A DNA stretch of 64,000 nt from Myxococcales bacterium (GTDB lineage: Bacteria > Myxococcota_A > Bradymonadia > UBA7976 > UBA1532). The stretch is from the NCBI GenBank assembly GCA_020633555.1, contig JACKDL010000007.1:1-64000 (forward strand), in the 5' to 3' direction. This document shows positions 1 to 12,485 of the stretch, in pieces. The translations under genes and the position numbers were made by a program. Under the pieces are notes generated by a model. It worked only from the letters and a program-made list of their open reading frames with translations, did no database searches and had not been told where the DNA came from. The number at the start of each line of letters is the position of its first letter. Positions within the stretch are counted from its first letter, which is position 1.

Positions 1-761
1 GCGAGGCCGGCCCCGCACGGGGTGGGCAGGCCGTCGCCGTCGTCGTCGGCGAACACGGTCAGCGAGTAGGGGCCCGGCACCAGCTCGCCGACCGCGAAAG
101 GGGTGATCCCCGCCAGGCCGTCGGGGAACAGCGGCAGGATCAGCGGGGCCGGGGCCACCTCGCCCTCGACGGCGGTGGCCGCCAGCCGGGCGTACACCGG
201 GGCGCTGATCTGTGGGGCCCCCTCGGGTGGGCGGACCACGCCCATCAGGCCAGTGGCGGCGTCGCCGGGGCCGCACAGACGGCGCTCCAGCGTGATCGCC
301 ACCGTCTGCCCGGCGGTGATGTCGCCGCGCCAGCGGCCGTGGTGGTTGTCGAGGGTGTCGGCGATGAGGGGGTCCGCCGCGCTGGGCGGAAAGGGGCAGC
401 CGTCGAACAGGCCGTCGCCGTCGCGATCCACGAAGGCCATGAGCTCGGTGGGCCCCGGGGGCACGTCCACCTGGAGCTCGGCGGGCCAGCGCCCGTCGGC
501 GTCGCGCGCCACGTCGATCAGGCGCCGGTCGAGGCCGCCGAGCGGGGTGATGCGCAAGCGCAGCGTGCCCGGCGAGGGCCGCCCGCTCACCTGGTCGACG
601 AGCTGCAGCGTCACCGGCACGGTGCGCGCGCCCGCGTCCAGGCTGGGGCCCAGATCGGGCAGGCCGGGGCCGGTCTCTTCCGGATCGGCGGCGCAGCCCA
701 CCGCGCCCAGCGCCCCGAGGGTCCAGGCGACGATCCAGGCGTGGCTGCGGCGGCCGAGCAC
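1..761 (-). CDS. Lipoprotein with DxDGDG calcium-binding-like motifs (3' end outside window)
   Basis: At least 253 residues are visible; the C-terminus lies beyond base 1. The GTG at 761 is chosen because GGGGAGGAG sits just upstream and it gives a clean lipoprotein signal: basic start, hydrophobic stretch, lipobox LGAVGC, then an acidic/Pro/Gly linker. The mature part alternates beta-rich segments with two D-x-D-G-D-G loops (VDRDGDGLFDGC and FADDDGDGLPTPC), the style of calcium-binding loops in deltaproteobacterial surface proteins. I recognise no enzyme domain. It is divergent from the nucleotidyltransferase across a short gap. Probably exported and lipid-anchored; function unknown. Confidence 0.75.
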   Translation of the reverse strand, partial: MLGRRSHAWIVAWTLGALGAVGCAADPEETGPGLPDLGPSLDAGARTVPVTLQLVDQVSGRPSPGTLRLRITPLGGLDRRLIDVARDADGRWPAELQVDVPPGPTELMAFVDRDGDGLFDGCPFPPSAADPLIADTLDNHHGRWRGDITAGQTVAITLERRLCGPGDAATGLMGVVRPPEGAPQISAPVYARLAATAVEGEVAPAPLILPLFPDGLAGITPFAVGELVPGPYSLTVFADDDGDGLPTPCGAGL

Positions 762-808
762 GGCGCTCCTCCCCGAAAGGTGGGCTGGTTGCTACTTAGC
801 AGACCCCG

Positions 809-849
809 TGTTGGTGAGCAAAAAGCATTGAAATCATTGATGTTGGTGA
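809..849. repeat. Direct repeat TGTTGGTGA in an AT-rich divergent intergenic region
   Basis: TGTTGGTGA occurs at 809-817 and again at 841-849. The spacer between is unusually AT-rich for this window and itself carries CATTGA twice. It lies between the start of the leftward lipoprotein (761) and the rightward nucleotidyltransferase (940). Two copies of a 9-mer 32 bases apart could be an operator, but only the repetition is actually seen. No other gene is visible in 762-939. Confidence 0.3.
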
Positions 850-939
850 CCGCTGCTCGCCGCGTGAACGGCGGCGGTTGCGACGGCCGAGGCGGGCGGA
901 GAGCATGCCACGGGCCGGCGCGGGGCCGGCCGCTGGGGG

Positions 940-1918
940 GTGACTGTGGCGGATCTGCGGGGGGCGGTGTTGGCGGCGGGGCGGGGCACTCGCCTGCAAC
1001 CCTTGACCTTTCGGCGGCCGAAGCCGCTGGTGCCCCTGGGCGCCGGCCTGCTCATCGAGCGGCCCCTGACGGCGTTGGCCCGGCTGGGCGTCGGCCGGGT
1101 GGGGGTCAACGCCCACCACCTGGCCGATCAGGTGGCGCCCGGGCTGGCCCACCGGCCCGAGGTGGTGGCGGTGGTCCACGAGCCCGAGCTGGAAGGCACG
1201 GGGGGCGGCATCCGCGGCATCGCGGCGGCGCTGGGGGGCCAGGGCACCCTGGTGGCGGCCAACGGCGACGCCCTTTTCGACTTCCCGCTGGCGCCCATCC
1301 TGGCCGCCCACCGGGCCCTGGGGGCGCTGGGCACGCTGGCGCTGCGCCGGGTGCCGCCGGGCTCGCCCTTCGCCCGCGTGGGGGTGGATCGCGACGGCCG
1401 CGTGCACCGCATCGCCGAGGTCATCGGGCCGCAGGCCCACCGCCACGACCTGACGCTGGGCGCCTTCACCGGGGTGCAGTGCATGGAGCCCGCGCTGGTG
1501 GACCGGCTGCCGGCCGCGGGCGAGTGCGACGTGCTGCGCACCGCCTGGCGGGACGGGCTGGCCGAGGGCGCGCCGCTGTTCGGCGTCTGGGTGGATCCGC
1601 CCGACGCCTGCTGGCTGGACGTGGGCACCCCCGAGCGCTACCTGGACGCCCACCGTGCCCTGCTGGACGGGCGGCTCGATCCCGGGGCCGTGCCCCCGGC
1701 CGACGGCGCCGGGCGGCACATCGCGGCCGACGCGCAGGTGGAAGGTCAGGTCCTGGGCCCGGCGGTGGTGCTGCCGGGCGCCCGCGTGGCCGCTGGCGCG
1801 ACGGTGGGGCCCTTCACCTGGATCGGCGCGGGGGCGCGGGTGGCCCCCGGGGTGACGCTGGCGGGGTGTGTGGTGTGGCCGGGGGTCGAGGTCACCGCCT
1901 CGGCCCGCGACGCCGTGC

Positions 1919-1929
<11 letters not shown>
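940..1929 (+). CDS. Sugar-phosphate nucleotidyltransferase with C-terminal left-handed beta-helix
   Basis: 329 aa. The N-terminus has the NTP-transferase signature AVLAAGRGTRLQPLT followed by RPKPLVP (phosphate/NTP binding), then GTGGGI and NGD, as in MurNAc-1-P uridylyltransferase and mannose-1-P guanylyltransferase families. After about residue 245 there are hexapeptide-type repeats (QVLGPAVVLPGARV, TVGPFTWIGAGARV) typical of a left-handed beta-helix. It should join a nucleotide to a sugar 1-phosphate for envelope polysaccharide; the exact sugar cannot be told. Start is GTG 940, with GTG 946 as an alternative. Its 3' end overlaps convergent hflX by 11 bases. Confidence 0.85.
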
Positions 1930-3601
<1,672 letters not shown>

Positions 3602-3714
3602 GGGGTCTCTCCTGTGCCGGCGCGGGCCCCAGGAGGGGTCACGACCGCCCGGCTGTGCCTGTGCGCATCGCGGGACTATACTCCCGCGACCGCAAGTTGG
3701 GGAAACGCGATCGC

Positions 3715-5232
3715 ATGACCCGTCCCGTCCGCCTGGGCCTGCTGCTGGCCGCCGCCGGCCTGCTCGTCGGCCACGCCCTGGTCTTCGATTTCGTCAACGA
3801 CGACGCGTTCATCTCGTTCCGCTACGCCGACAACCTGGTGCGCCACGGCGCGCTGGTGTTCAACCCGGGCGAGCGGGTCGAGGGCTACACGAACTTCCTG
3901 TGGACCGTGCTCATCGCCGGGGTGCTGGCCCTGAAGGGCGAGCCGGTATTCTGGAGCAAGGTGCTGAGCATCGGCCTGGGCATCGGCAGCCTGTGGGCCA
4001 TCGCCCGGTTCAGCGCCCGCCAGGAGCGCGACGGCGCCTCGGGCTGGGACGCGCTGGGGCCCTTCCTGCTGGCGGCGGCCCCCGCCTACGCCTGCTGGAG
4101 CACGGGCGGCCTGGAGACGCAGCTCTTCACCTTCACGCTCACCATGGGCTGGGTGGGCTACCTGACCGAGCGAGACGACGGCTACGCCGGCACGCCCACC
4201 TCGGGGGTGTGGTTCGCGCTGGCCGCCATGACCCGGCCCGAGGGCATGCTGTTCTTCGGGCTCACGGGCCTGCACCGCCTGGGCGAGATGCTGTTCGCCC
4301 AGCGCACTTGGAAGCCCGAGAAGCAGGACTGGATCTGGGGCCTGGGCTTCGCCCTGGTGTTCGGCCCGTACTACCTGTGGCGGTACAGCTTCTACGGCTA
4401 CCCCTTCCCCAACACCTACTACGTGAAGACGGGCGCCAAGGACTTCTGGGCGCCCGGCGCGCGCTACCTGTGGAGCTGGGTGAAGGACCACGCGCTGTAC
4501 GCGCTGTTCCCCCTGGCGCTGGTGGTGCGGCGCCGGCTGCCGGGGGGGCGGCGGGGCCGGCTGTGGACGCTGGTGCTGCTGTACACCGCCGCGCTGTGCG
4601 TGCACGTGGCCCGGGTGGGCGGCGACTTCATGGGGCTGCACCGCTTCTTCGTGCCCCTCATGCCGCTGCTGGCGCTGGTGATCGCCCAGGCCCTGCGCAG
4701 CCTCGGCGAGTGGTTGGCGGCCCGGGGCAAGGGCCCTGCGCTGGCGGGCGTGGCCTTGGCCGCGGCGCTGGCGGGCGTGGGCGGCTGGCAGGTGTACCGC
4801 ATCGACCAGCAGGCCATGACCGTGGGCAGCGACGCCGGCGTGGATCGCATCGGCTGGCTGAAGCAGTTCGCCGAGCAGTGCGCGGCCATCGGGCGCTGGA
4901 TCGCCGAGAACACCCCCGAGGACGCCCGGCTGGCCACCACGGCGGCGGGCACCATCCCGTTCTACGCCCGGCGCTACACCTACGACATCCTGCTGCTGAA
5001 CGTGGACACCGAGGTGGTGAAGGCGACGCCCGCCCACGGCAACCGGCCGGGCCACACCAAGGCGGCCAGCCACGCGCAGATCATGGCGCAGGACATCGAC
5101 TACCTGATCTACCACCCCACCATCGCCGAGCGGCGGCCAGGGCCACGCCGGGGGCCTTCGGGCTACGAGTGGTTCACCGTGCAGGTGCCGGGCATGGAGC
5201 CGCCCTGGTGGGGCGTGTTCCGGCGGCGCTGA
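3715..5232 (+). CDS. Multi-pass GT-C-type glycosyltransferase-like membrane protein
   Basis: 505 aa. The first membrane segment is followed by an acidic loop FVNDDAFISFRYADNLV and then NPGERVEGYTNFLW. The Asp pair in the first extracytoplasmic loop is the catalytic hallmark of GT-C transferases that use polyprenyl-phosphate sugars, and the wording resembles the AftB-like arabinosyltransferase group. About nine further hydrophobic segments follow, with a short soluble tail. It probably transfers a sugar outside the inner membrane; donor and acceptor unknown. ATG 3715 is chosen; an in-frame upstream ATG at 3655 would add 20 residues not resembling the family and would intrude on the divergent hflX promoter region. 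Confidence 0.75.
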   Translation: MTRPVRLGLLLAAAGLLVGHALVFDFVNDDAFISFRYADNLVRHGALVFNPGERVEGYTNFLWTVLIAGVLALKGEPVFWSKVLSIGLGIGSLWAIARFSARQERDGASGWDALGPFLLAAAPAYACWSTGGLETQLFTFTLTMGWVGYLTERDDGYAGTPTSGVWFALAAMTRPEGMLFFGLTGLHRLGEMLFAQRTWKPEKQDWIWGLGFALVFGPYYLWRYSFYGYPFPNTYYVKTGAKDFWAPGARYLWSWVKDHALYALFPLALVVRRRLPGGRRGRLWTLVLLYTAALCVHVARVGGDFMGLHRFFVPLMPLLALVIAQALRSLGEWLAARGKGPALAGVALAAALAGVGGWQVYRIDQQAMTVGSDAGVDRIGWLKQFAEQCAAIGRWIAENTPEDARLATTAAGTIPFYARRYTYDILLLNVDTEVVKATPAHGNRPGHTKAASHAQIMAQDIDYLIYHPTIAERRPGPRRGPSGYEWFTVQVPGMEPPWWGVFRRR

Positions 5233-5247
5233 GGGCCGCCGGTCGGA

Positions 5248-6024
5248 TCAGAACGTGCCGCCCAGGGTGAGCAGGCCGCCGCCCTCGGGCAGGGGGGCGA
5301 AGCCGGTGGTGGCGCTGGCGTCGCCGGGCTTCGCCTGGCCGGGGCCGGCGTCCCCCTTCATCAGGCCGGGCACCACCAGGGCGGTGACCAGGCCGCCCAC
5401 CAGGGCCACCCCGCCCACGCCGTACATCACATAGGCCAGGGTGGTGCTCGAGTCGCGCTGATCCACCAGGTCGTCGTACTTCGCGCGGTTGGGCTGTCGG
5501 GCGGCGGTCTGCAGGTCGTCGTCGGCGCCTTGGGCGTCCATGGCGAAGTAGACGCCCGCGCCGATGAGGGCCACGCCCACGCCCGCCGCGCTGTAGCCGA
5601 TGACATCCCAGGGGGGGCCCGGGTCCTTCGGCGCCAACGTGTCGCCGGTGGCGTTGGCCACGCCGGGCACCTCCTCGGGTGTGGCGTTCATCTCGTCGAG
5701 CTCCTTGCGGGCCCGCTTGGCGGCCATGCTCTTGGGGAAGCCCTTCAGGACCGCCTCGTAGCGCTCCTGGGCCTCGGCGCGGTTGCCCGAACGGAACAGG
5801 CCCCGGGCCAGCAGGAGCTGGTGCTCGGGGGCGCAGGCGTCCAGGCGCACGGCGATGCGGAACAGGGGCACGGCCTCGGCGAACTTGCCCGCCTTCGCCA
5901 GCCGCACGCCCTCGCGGGCGTTGACCTCGGCGGTGGTGGGATCCACGGGGTCGCAGACGGCGGCGTGGGCCAGGGCCGGGCCCGCCGTCAGGGCGGCGAT
6001 GAGGGGGAACGTCAGGGCGCGCAT
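5248..6024 (-). CDS. TPR-type exported protein with two C-terminal membrane segments
   Basis: 258 aa. A Sec signal (cleavage after ALAHA) precedes two TPR-like helical repeats (GVRLAKAGKFAEAVPLFR; ARGLFRSGNRAEAQERYE). Two hydrophobic segments follow: VIGYSAAGVGVALIGAGVYF and, after the motif DQRDSSTTLAYVMYGVGG, VALVGGLVTALVVPG. The same motif occurs in the 49032-49973 protein, so they belong to one paralogous family. Probably an envelope protein; function unknown. Start ATG 6024 is taken for the signal peptide; ATG 6060 in frame would weaken it. Convergent with the preceding glycosyltransferase gene. Confidence 0.75.
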   Translation of the reverse strand: MRALTFPLIAALTAGPALAHAAVCDPVDPTTAEVNAREGVRLAKAGKFAEAVPLFRIAVRLDACAPEHQLLLARGLFRSGNRAEAQERYEAVLKGFPKSMAAKRARKELDEMNATPEEVPGVANATGDTLAPKDPGPPWDVIGYSAAGVGVALIGAGVYFAMDAQGADDDLQTAARQPNRAKYDDLVDQRDSSTTLAYVMYGVGGVALVGGLVTALVVPGLMKGDAGPGQAKPGDASATTGFAPLPEGGGLLTLGGTF

Positions 6025-6082
6025 GGAGGCAGCGTAGCCTGCGCGGCGGACGGTCGCCAACGGCGAGCGTCAGAGTTCCGTG

Positions 6083-8008
6083 TCAGAACTCGGTGGCCTC
6101 CAGGTTCACCTGGTCGGCGAGCTGCTTGAGCCGGCGCTGGGCGTCGTCGGCGTCCTTGCCCGACAGCCCCAGCTTCAGGGCGGTGACCAGGAAGCGCTGG
6201 GCCGCCTTCGGGGCGCCGCGCTTCTGGGCGTCCTTGCCCTTGCTGTACTCGAAGATGGCCCGGGCGCGGTCCTGATCGGTCAGGTTCTCTTTGGGCGTGA
6301 CGTCGAAGCCACCCACCCGGCGGGCCACCACTCGCGGGGGCTCGGTGGCGGGGGCCGAGGGCGCGATCTTCACCTCCACCGGCGCGGCGGCGGTGGCGGG
6401 GGCCTTGGCGGCCTTCGAGGTGGGCGCCTTGGGCCGCTTGGGCTGCGCGGCCTCGTCGCCCTTGGGGCCCTCGCCCTTGGTGACGGGTGCCGCGTCGGGG
6501 GCGCTGGCGTCGGGCTGCGCCGCGTCGGGAGCGCCGGCGTCGGGCTGCGCAGCGTCGGGGACGGGGGCCGCGTCGGGCGTGGGCGGCACCACCGCGGCCG
6601 CGGCGCTGGCTGCGGCGCTGGGCGCCGCCGTGGCCGGGGCGCTGGCCACGTTGGCCGGTGGGGGATCGCCCTTGTGGGCCAGCAGCGCGTCGGCCAGCCG
6701 CCAGCCTACGAAGGCCAGCACCAGCCCCACGCCCGCCAGCACCCAGGGCCACACCCGGCGCGGCTCCTCGAGCCGCACCTCGAGCACCTCGCTCTGATCC
6801 AGGCCGCCGGGCTGCAGGCCCGACGGATCCCGGGGGGGCGGGGGCACGGTGCGCATGGGTCCGCTGACGCCGCCCGGGGGGGGCGGCGGGATCGCGCCGC
6901 TGGGCATGCTCAGCGAGCTGGCGGAGCGGGACTCGTCGCCCACCTCGCGGGTGCCGGGCTCGGGGAACTGGGTGACCGCGGGCACCGTGCCGGTGTCGCC
7001 GGCGGCGATGAGCTCCAGGGCGGTCAGGGCCTCGCGGGCGTTGCTGTAGCGCTGCCGCGGGTCGATGGCCATGCACTTCTTGATGAACTGCGTGATGGCC
7101 AGCGGGACATCCTCGCCCTTGCTGGTGCGGGTGATGTGGGGGCGCTCGCCGCGGCAGTGGGCGGCGGCCATCTCCACCAGCTCCATCTTGGGCACCGGCG
7201 GCCGGCCCAGGATCATCTCGGCGAAGATCACGCCGAAGGAGTAGATGTCGGTGCAGGGGGCCGTCTGCTGGGCCCGCCACTGCTCGGGCGCCATGTACTT
7301 GGGCGTGCCCAGCACGCCGCCCTGGCCCATCTGGGTGGTGTGGCCGCCCGAGCCCTGCAGGCTGGCGATGCCGAAGTCGAACAGGCGCGCGAAGTGCTTG
7401 CGGTTCTTGCTCTCGTCGATGAGCACGTTGCCGGGCTTCAGATCCCGGTGCACCACGCCGAGCTGGTGGGCCGCCGCGAGCCCGCGCAGGATGTTCAGGC
7501 CCACCTGCACGCTGCCGTGCAGGCCCAGGCCGCCCTGGCGCTTGACGAGCTGCCGCAGGGTGGGGCCGTACACCAGCTCCATGGCGATGTAGAGGACCTG
7601 GTCCTCCTCGGCGGGGCCCACCGAGGCCTCGCCGTAGTCGAACAGGGTGACCACGTTGGGGTCGAGGATGGCGGCGGCGGTGCGGGCCTCGCGCTTGAAA
7701 CGCTGGATCACCGTCTCGTCGCCCACCATGTCCAGCATCAGCAGCTTGAGCGCCACGTCCCGGCTCAGGGCCTTCTGCTCGGCCCGGTACACCGCGCCGA
7801 AGCCGCCCGAGCCCAGGTAGCCGTTGATGATGTAGGCGTCGCCGATGGTCACGCCGAGGAGGTGGCGCTTGGCGCGCGGGGTGTTCTCGAACACCTCGGC
7901 CGGCACCCCGTAGACCCCGCCGGTGACCCCGTGATCCTGGGGGCAGATCTTCGCGCCTTCGGCGAGGACCTGACCGCAGGTGGGGCAGATGAGCTTGGGC
8001 TCGCTCAC
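6083..8008 (-). CDS. Transmembrane Ser/Thr protein kinase with N-terminal zinc ribbon
   Basis: 641 aa. Residues 8-24 hold a CPTC...CPQ zinc-ribbon-like motif. The kinase domain follows: Gly loop GSGGFGAVY (66-74), ATP lysine K88 in VALKLL, catalytic loop HRDLKPGN (187-194), DFG at 211-213 and an APE-like activation end. A Pro-rich segment leads to one membrane helix near 425 (VWPWVLAGVGLVLAFVGW). The outer part is an Ala/Pro/Asp low-complexity region (PDAAQPDAGAPDAAQPDASA) ending in a short helical domain with DDAQRRLKQL. All catalytic residues are present, so it is likely active. Start GTG 8008 with AAAGGAG upstream. Typical Hanks-type sensor kinase; signal unknown. Confidence 0.9.
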   Translation of the reverse strand: MSEPKLICPTCGQVLAEGAKICPQDHGVTGGVYGVPAEVFENTPRAKRHLLGVTIGDAYIINGYLGSGGFGAVYRAEQKALSRDVALKLLMLDMVGDETVIQRFKREARTAAAILDPNVVTLFDYGEASVGPAEEDQVLYIAMELVYGPTLRQLVKRQGGLGLHGSVQVGLNILRGLAAAHQLGVVHRDLKPGNVLIDESKNRKHFARLFDFGIASLQGSGGHTTQMGQGGVLGTPKYMAPEQWRAQQTAPCTDIYSFGVIFAEMILGRPPVPKMELVEMAAAHCRGERPHITRTSKGEDVPLAITQFIKKCMAIDPRQRYSNAREALTALELIAAGDTGTVPAVTQFPEPGTREVGDESRSASSLSMPSGAIPPPPPGGVSGPMRTVPPPPRDPSGLQPGGLDQSEVLEVRLEEPRRVWPWVLAGVGLVLAFVGWRLADALLAHKGDPPPANVASAPATAAPSAAASAAAAVVPPTPDAAPVPDAAQPDAGAPDAAQPDASAPDAAPVTKGEGPKGDEAAQPKRPKAPTSKAAKAPATAAAPVEVKIAPSAPATEPPRVVARRVGGFDVTPKENLTDQDRARAIFEYSKGKDAQKRGAPKAAQRFLVTALKLGLSGKDADDAQRRLKQLADQVNLEATEF

Positions 8009-8079
8009 AGGGGGATCGGCGCTCCTTTCCGCCGCGAAACGCTACCCGTGGGGTGGCAATCTGGCAAGGTTGCGAGACA

Positions 8080-9248
8080 ATGCCCGCCGTGAGCTCCACC
8101 ATGCGCATCATCCGACCTGCGCGGACCGCCGATCTGGACGCGCTGGTGAGGCTGGCGGCCAGCGCCAGCGTGGGCCTGACCACCCTGCCGGCGGATCGCA
8201 CCCTGCTGGCCGAGAAGATCCGCGACTCCCAGCGGGCCTTCGAGGCCGAGGTCCGGCGGCCGGCGGGCGAGACGTACCTGCTGGTGCTCGAGGACCTGCT
8301 CACGGGGCGGCTGGAGGGCACGGCCGGGGTGGTGGCGCGGGTGGGCGGCTTCGACCCCTTCTACTCCTACCGGCTGCAGACCTCGATCCACCGCTCAGAG
8401 CAGCTCGGCGTGGTGAAGCCCGTGCGCACCCTGCAGCTCGAGGAGAGCCACAAGGGGCCCAGCGAGATCGGCACCCTGTTCCTGGATCCGCACGCGCGCG
8501 GGGCGGGGGTGGGCCGGCTGCTCAGCCTGTCGCGGTTCCTGCTGGTGGCGGCCGCGCCCGAGCGCTTCGCGCCGAAGATCATCGCCGAGATGCGCGGCGT
8601 GCTGGACGGGCAGGGGCGCTCGCCCTTCTGGGAGGCGGTGGGCCACAAGTTCTTCGACATGCCCTTCGCGCAGGCCGACGCCCTGAGCGCGGCCGACAAG
8701 AGCTTCATCGGCGACCTGATGCCCAAGCACCCGCTGTACATCCCGCTGCTGCCCGACGACGTGCAGGCGGTCATCGGGCGGGTGCACGAGGAGACGCGCC
8801 CGGCCCTGCGGCTGCTGGAGCAGGAGGGCTTCACCTTCGCCGAGCAGGTGGACATCTTCGACGCCGGCCCCATGATGGAGGCCCCCCGCGACCGGGTGCG
8901 CACCCTGGCCGAGAGCCGGGTGGCCGAGGTGTCGCAGGTGCTGCCGGCGGCCGAGGACGAGGCGCCGGTGCTCATCAGCAACGAGCGGCTGGACTTCCGC
9001 GCCTGCATCGGCGCCGTGACCCCCGTGGGCGATGATCGCGTGGCGGTGCCCCGGGACGTGGCCCTGGCGCTGGGGGTGCGGCTGGGCGACCGGGTGCGCT
9101 ACGTGCCCGCCCGCCCCACGGCCGAGCGGCTGCGCGACCCCTCGCAGGGGCCGGCCCACCCGGGGCCGCCCGGGCAGACGCCCACCGACATCCCCCAGGA
9201 CCTGGCGCCCGAGGATCTGAGCGCCGACCCCCGAGACGCGGAGGACCC

Positions 9249-9252
<4 letters not shown>
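8080..9252 (+). CDS. astA: Arginine N-succinyltransferase
   Basis: 390 aa. Reads through as AstA of the GNAT fold: IIRPARTADLDALVRLA, GLTTLP, GFDPFYSYR, the acyl-CoA segment EIGTLFLDPHARGAGVGRLL, and FWEAVGHKFFDMPF. AstA transfers succinyl from succinyl-CoA to arginine, first step of the AST catabolic pathway. No other ast gene is in the window, so its pathway use here is unproven. Residues after about 340 are a Pro-rich tail not expected in the family. ATG 8080 has AAGG ten bases upstream; ATG 8101 matches the usual family start equally well. The stop overlaps the next start (ATGA), implying co-translation. Confidence 0.88.
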
Positions 9253-10009
<757 letters not shown>

Positions 10010-10013
<4 letters not shown>

Positions 10014-11713
10014 CGGCGGCCCGGGCCCTCGGCGCCCTGCTCTGGCCCCGCTGGCGGGGCGCGCTGAACGCCCCGCGGTCGAAGGCGGGCGGGCGGCGCG
10101 GCCGGCTGCTGGTCATCGGCCTGCTGGCCGCGACCTTCATGGGCCTGAGCTTCGTGGGCACCCGCTGGCTGTTCACCCTGTTCCTGCAGGCCGAGTTTCT
10201 GGCCGAGCTGCTCATCCAGCGCGTGCTGGACATGGTGCTGCTGGTGTTCACCGGGCTGCTGGTGTTCTCCAGCACGGTCACCGCCTTCGGCACCTTCTTC
10301 CTGGCCGACGACCTGCCCCTGCTGGCCACGGCCCCCACGCCGGTGGGTCGCCTGGTGCTCGCCCGGCTGGTGGACACCTGGCTGCAGAGCTCGTGGATGA
10401 TCTTGGTGTTCGCTGCGCCCATGATGGCCGCCTGCGGGCCGGTGCTGGGCGCGGGGCCCGCCTTCTACGTGGCCTTGCCCCTGGTGCTGCTGCCGCTGAC
10501 GGTGCTGGCCGCCTCGCTGGGGGTCATGATCACCCTGCTGCTGGCCCGGGCGCTGCCCGCCCAGCGCACCCAGGAGATCCTGGCGGTGCTGGGGGTGCTG
10601 GCCTTCCTGGTGCTGTACGTGGTGTTCCGCGCCGCCCAGCCCGAGCGCTTCGTGCAGCCCGACGCCTTCCAGGATCTGGTGGCGGTCATCGCCGATCTGG
10701 AGGCGGGCTCCAACGCCCTGTCGCCCAGCACCTGGGTGGTGGGCGCGTTGTTCCCGGTGCTGCGGGGTGCCTGGCTCGAGGCGGCGTCGCCGGCGGCGGT
10801 GCTGTTCACCAGCGCGCCGGCGGCGGTGGCGCTGACGGCGTGGCTGGGGCGGCGGACCTGGCGCGCCAGCTTCGCCAAGGTGCAGGAGGGCAAGGGCGAC
10901 ACCGATCGTGGGGTGTGGCAGCGCCTGGGGCGCCTGCTGCGGCGGCGGCCCGCCCGCTATGTGGGCACGCCGGTGGGCGCCCTGGTGGATCGGGACCGGC
11001 GCATGTTCTTCCGGGCCACCGGCCAGTGGAGCCAGCTCCTGCTCGTGGCGGCCTTGGTGGCGGTTTACGTCTTCAACTTCAGGTACTTCCGGGTGCTGCG
11101 CGCCACCGGGGTGCTCAACGAGGGGATGCTGTTCGTGGCCCACGTGCTGGTGGGCGGCCTGGTGCTCACCACCGTGGCGGTGCGGTTCCTGTACCCCGCT
11201 GTGAGCCTGGAGGGCCGGGCCTTCTGGGCGGTGCAGGCGGCCCCGGTGCCCATGCGGGCGGTGCTGGCGGCCAAGGTGCGCGCGGCGCTGGGGCCCATGA
11301 TCCTGCTGGGGCTTGGCCTGGCGCTGGCCGCCGAGTGGATGGTGGATCTGGCCCCGGCCACGGTGGCGGGCACGGTGGGCGTCTCGCTGTTGGCGGCCTA
11401 CGCCCTGGCCGGCCTGGCCGTGGGCCTGGGCGCCCTGGATCCCCGCTTCGACGAGCCCAACCCCGCCCGCATCGCCAGCGGCCTGGGCGGGGTGGGCTTC
11501 ATGGTGCTGGGCATGCTGTACCTGGTGGCGGTCACCGCGCTGCTGGGCTGGCCCGTGGCGGCGCTGCGGGCCATCCTGGACGGGTGGTCGCCGCCGCTGC
11601 ACCGCTGGCTGAAGTACGGCGGCCTGTTCGCGGGGGCGCTGGCGCTGACCGCGCTCACCCACCACCTGCCCCTGTGGTGGGGCGCGCGCAGCCTGGAGCG
11701 GCGAGAGCCATGA
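10010..11713 (+). CDS. Multi-pass membrane protein resembling ABC-2-type exporter permeases
   Basis: 567 aa from GTG 10010. Some 12 or more hydrophobic helices, with a central cytoplasmic stretch ([19 protein letters not shown] to [13 protein letters not shown]) and a second membrane half. The layout ([38 protein letters not shown]) resembles two-half ABC exporter permeases of the large ABC_tran_2 type. No ATPase gene sits beside it, so if it is an ABC permease its ATPase is elsewhere. Translationally coupled to the SDR gene before and the sirtuin gene after. Substrate unknown. Confidence 0.7.
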
Positions 11714-12465
11714 GCCTGGACACCCAGATCGAAGCCCTGCGGGCCTTGCTGACCGCCCACAACCGCATCGTCGCCTTCACCGGCGCCGGGGTCAGCGTGG
11801 ACTCGGGCATCCCCGACTTTCGCTCCCGGGGTGGCCTGTGGGACCGCCTGGATCCCATGACCCTGAGCACCGACGCCCTGGAGGCCGGGCCGACGGGCCG
11901 GGTGGCCTTCTGGCGCACCATGGAGGCCCTGGCAGACAGCCTGGGGGATCCGCACCCCAACCCCATCCACCACGCGCTGGTGGAGCTGGAGCGCCAGGGC
12001 CGCCTGGCGGGGATCCTCACCCAGAACGTGGACGGCCTGCACCAGGCGGCGGGCAGCGATCCGGGGCTGGTGGTGGAGCTGCACGGCAACCTGGCCTGGT
12101 GCGTCGAGCCCATCAGCGAGGTGCGCTTCCCCACGCCCCAGATCATGGCCCGGGTGAAGGCCGGCGAGCGGGACCCGAAGCACGCCGGGCGGCCCATCCG
12201 GCCCGAGCTGGTGGTGTTCGGCGATCCGCTGCCCGAGGAGGCCATGCAGAAGGCCTGGGCCATGGCGGGCGGCTGCGATCTGATGCTGGTGCTGGGCACG
12301 AGCCTGACGGTGCACCCGGCGGCCGACCTGCCCGTGCTCGCCCGCCACACGGGGGCGAAGCTGGCCATCGTCACCTTGGGGCGCACCCCGGTGGATCATC
12401 TGGCCGATCTGCGCATCGACGCGCCGCTGCTGGCCAGCTTCGTGCCCGCGGTGGAGGGGATGTAG
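11710..12465 (+). CDS. Sir2-family NAD-dependent deacylase lacking zinc-ribbon cysteines
   Basis: 251 aa. The NAD-binding and catalytic sirtuin motifs are intact: [17 protein letters not shown] near residue 22, TQNVDGLHQ near 103, catalytic His in ELHGN, and VFGDPLP then [11 protein letters not shown]. Normal sirtuins carry two CxxC pairs in the small domain between HGN and VxFGE. Here only one cysteine (AWCVEP) remains, the domain is short, and the usual FGE is FGD. It may still deacylate proteins but with an altered small domain. Overlaps the permease stop (ATGA). Confidence 0.85.
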   Translation: MSLDTQIEALRALLTAHNRIVAFTGAGVSVDSGIPDFRSRGGLWDRLDPMTLSTDALEAGPTGRVAFWRTMEALADSLGDPHPNPIHHALVELERQGRLAGILTQNVDGLHQAAGSDPGLVVELHGNLAWCVEPISEVRFPTPQIMARVKAGERDPKHAGRPIRPELVVFGDPLPEEAMQKAWAMAGGCDLMLVLGTSLTVHPAADLPVLARHTGAKLAIVTLGRTPVDHLADLRIDAPLLASFVPAVEGM

Positions 12466-12485
12466 CGGGGCGCCGGGGCGACCGC

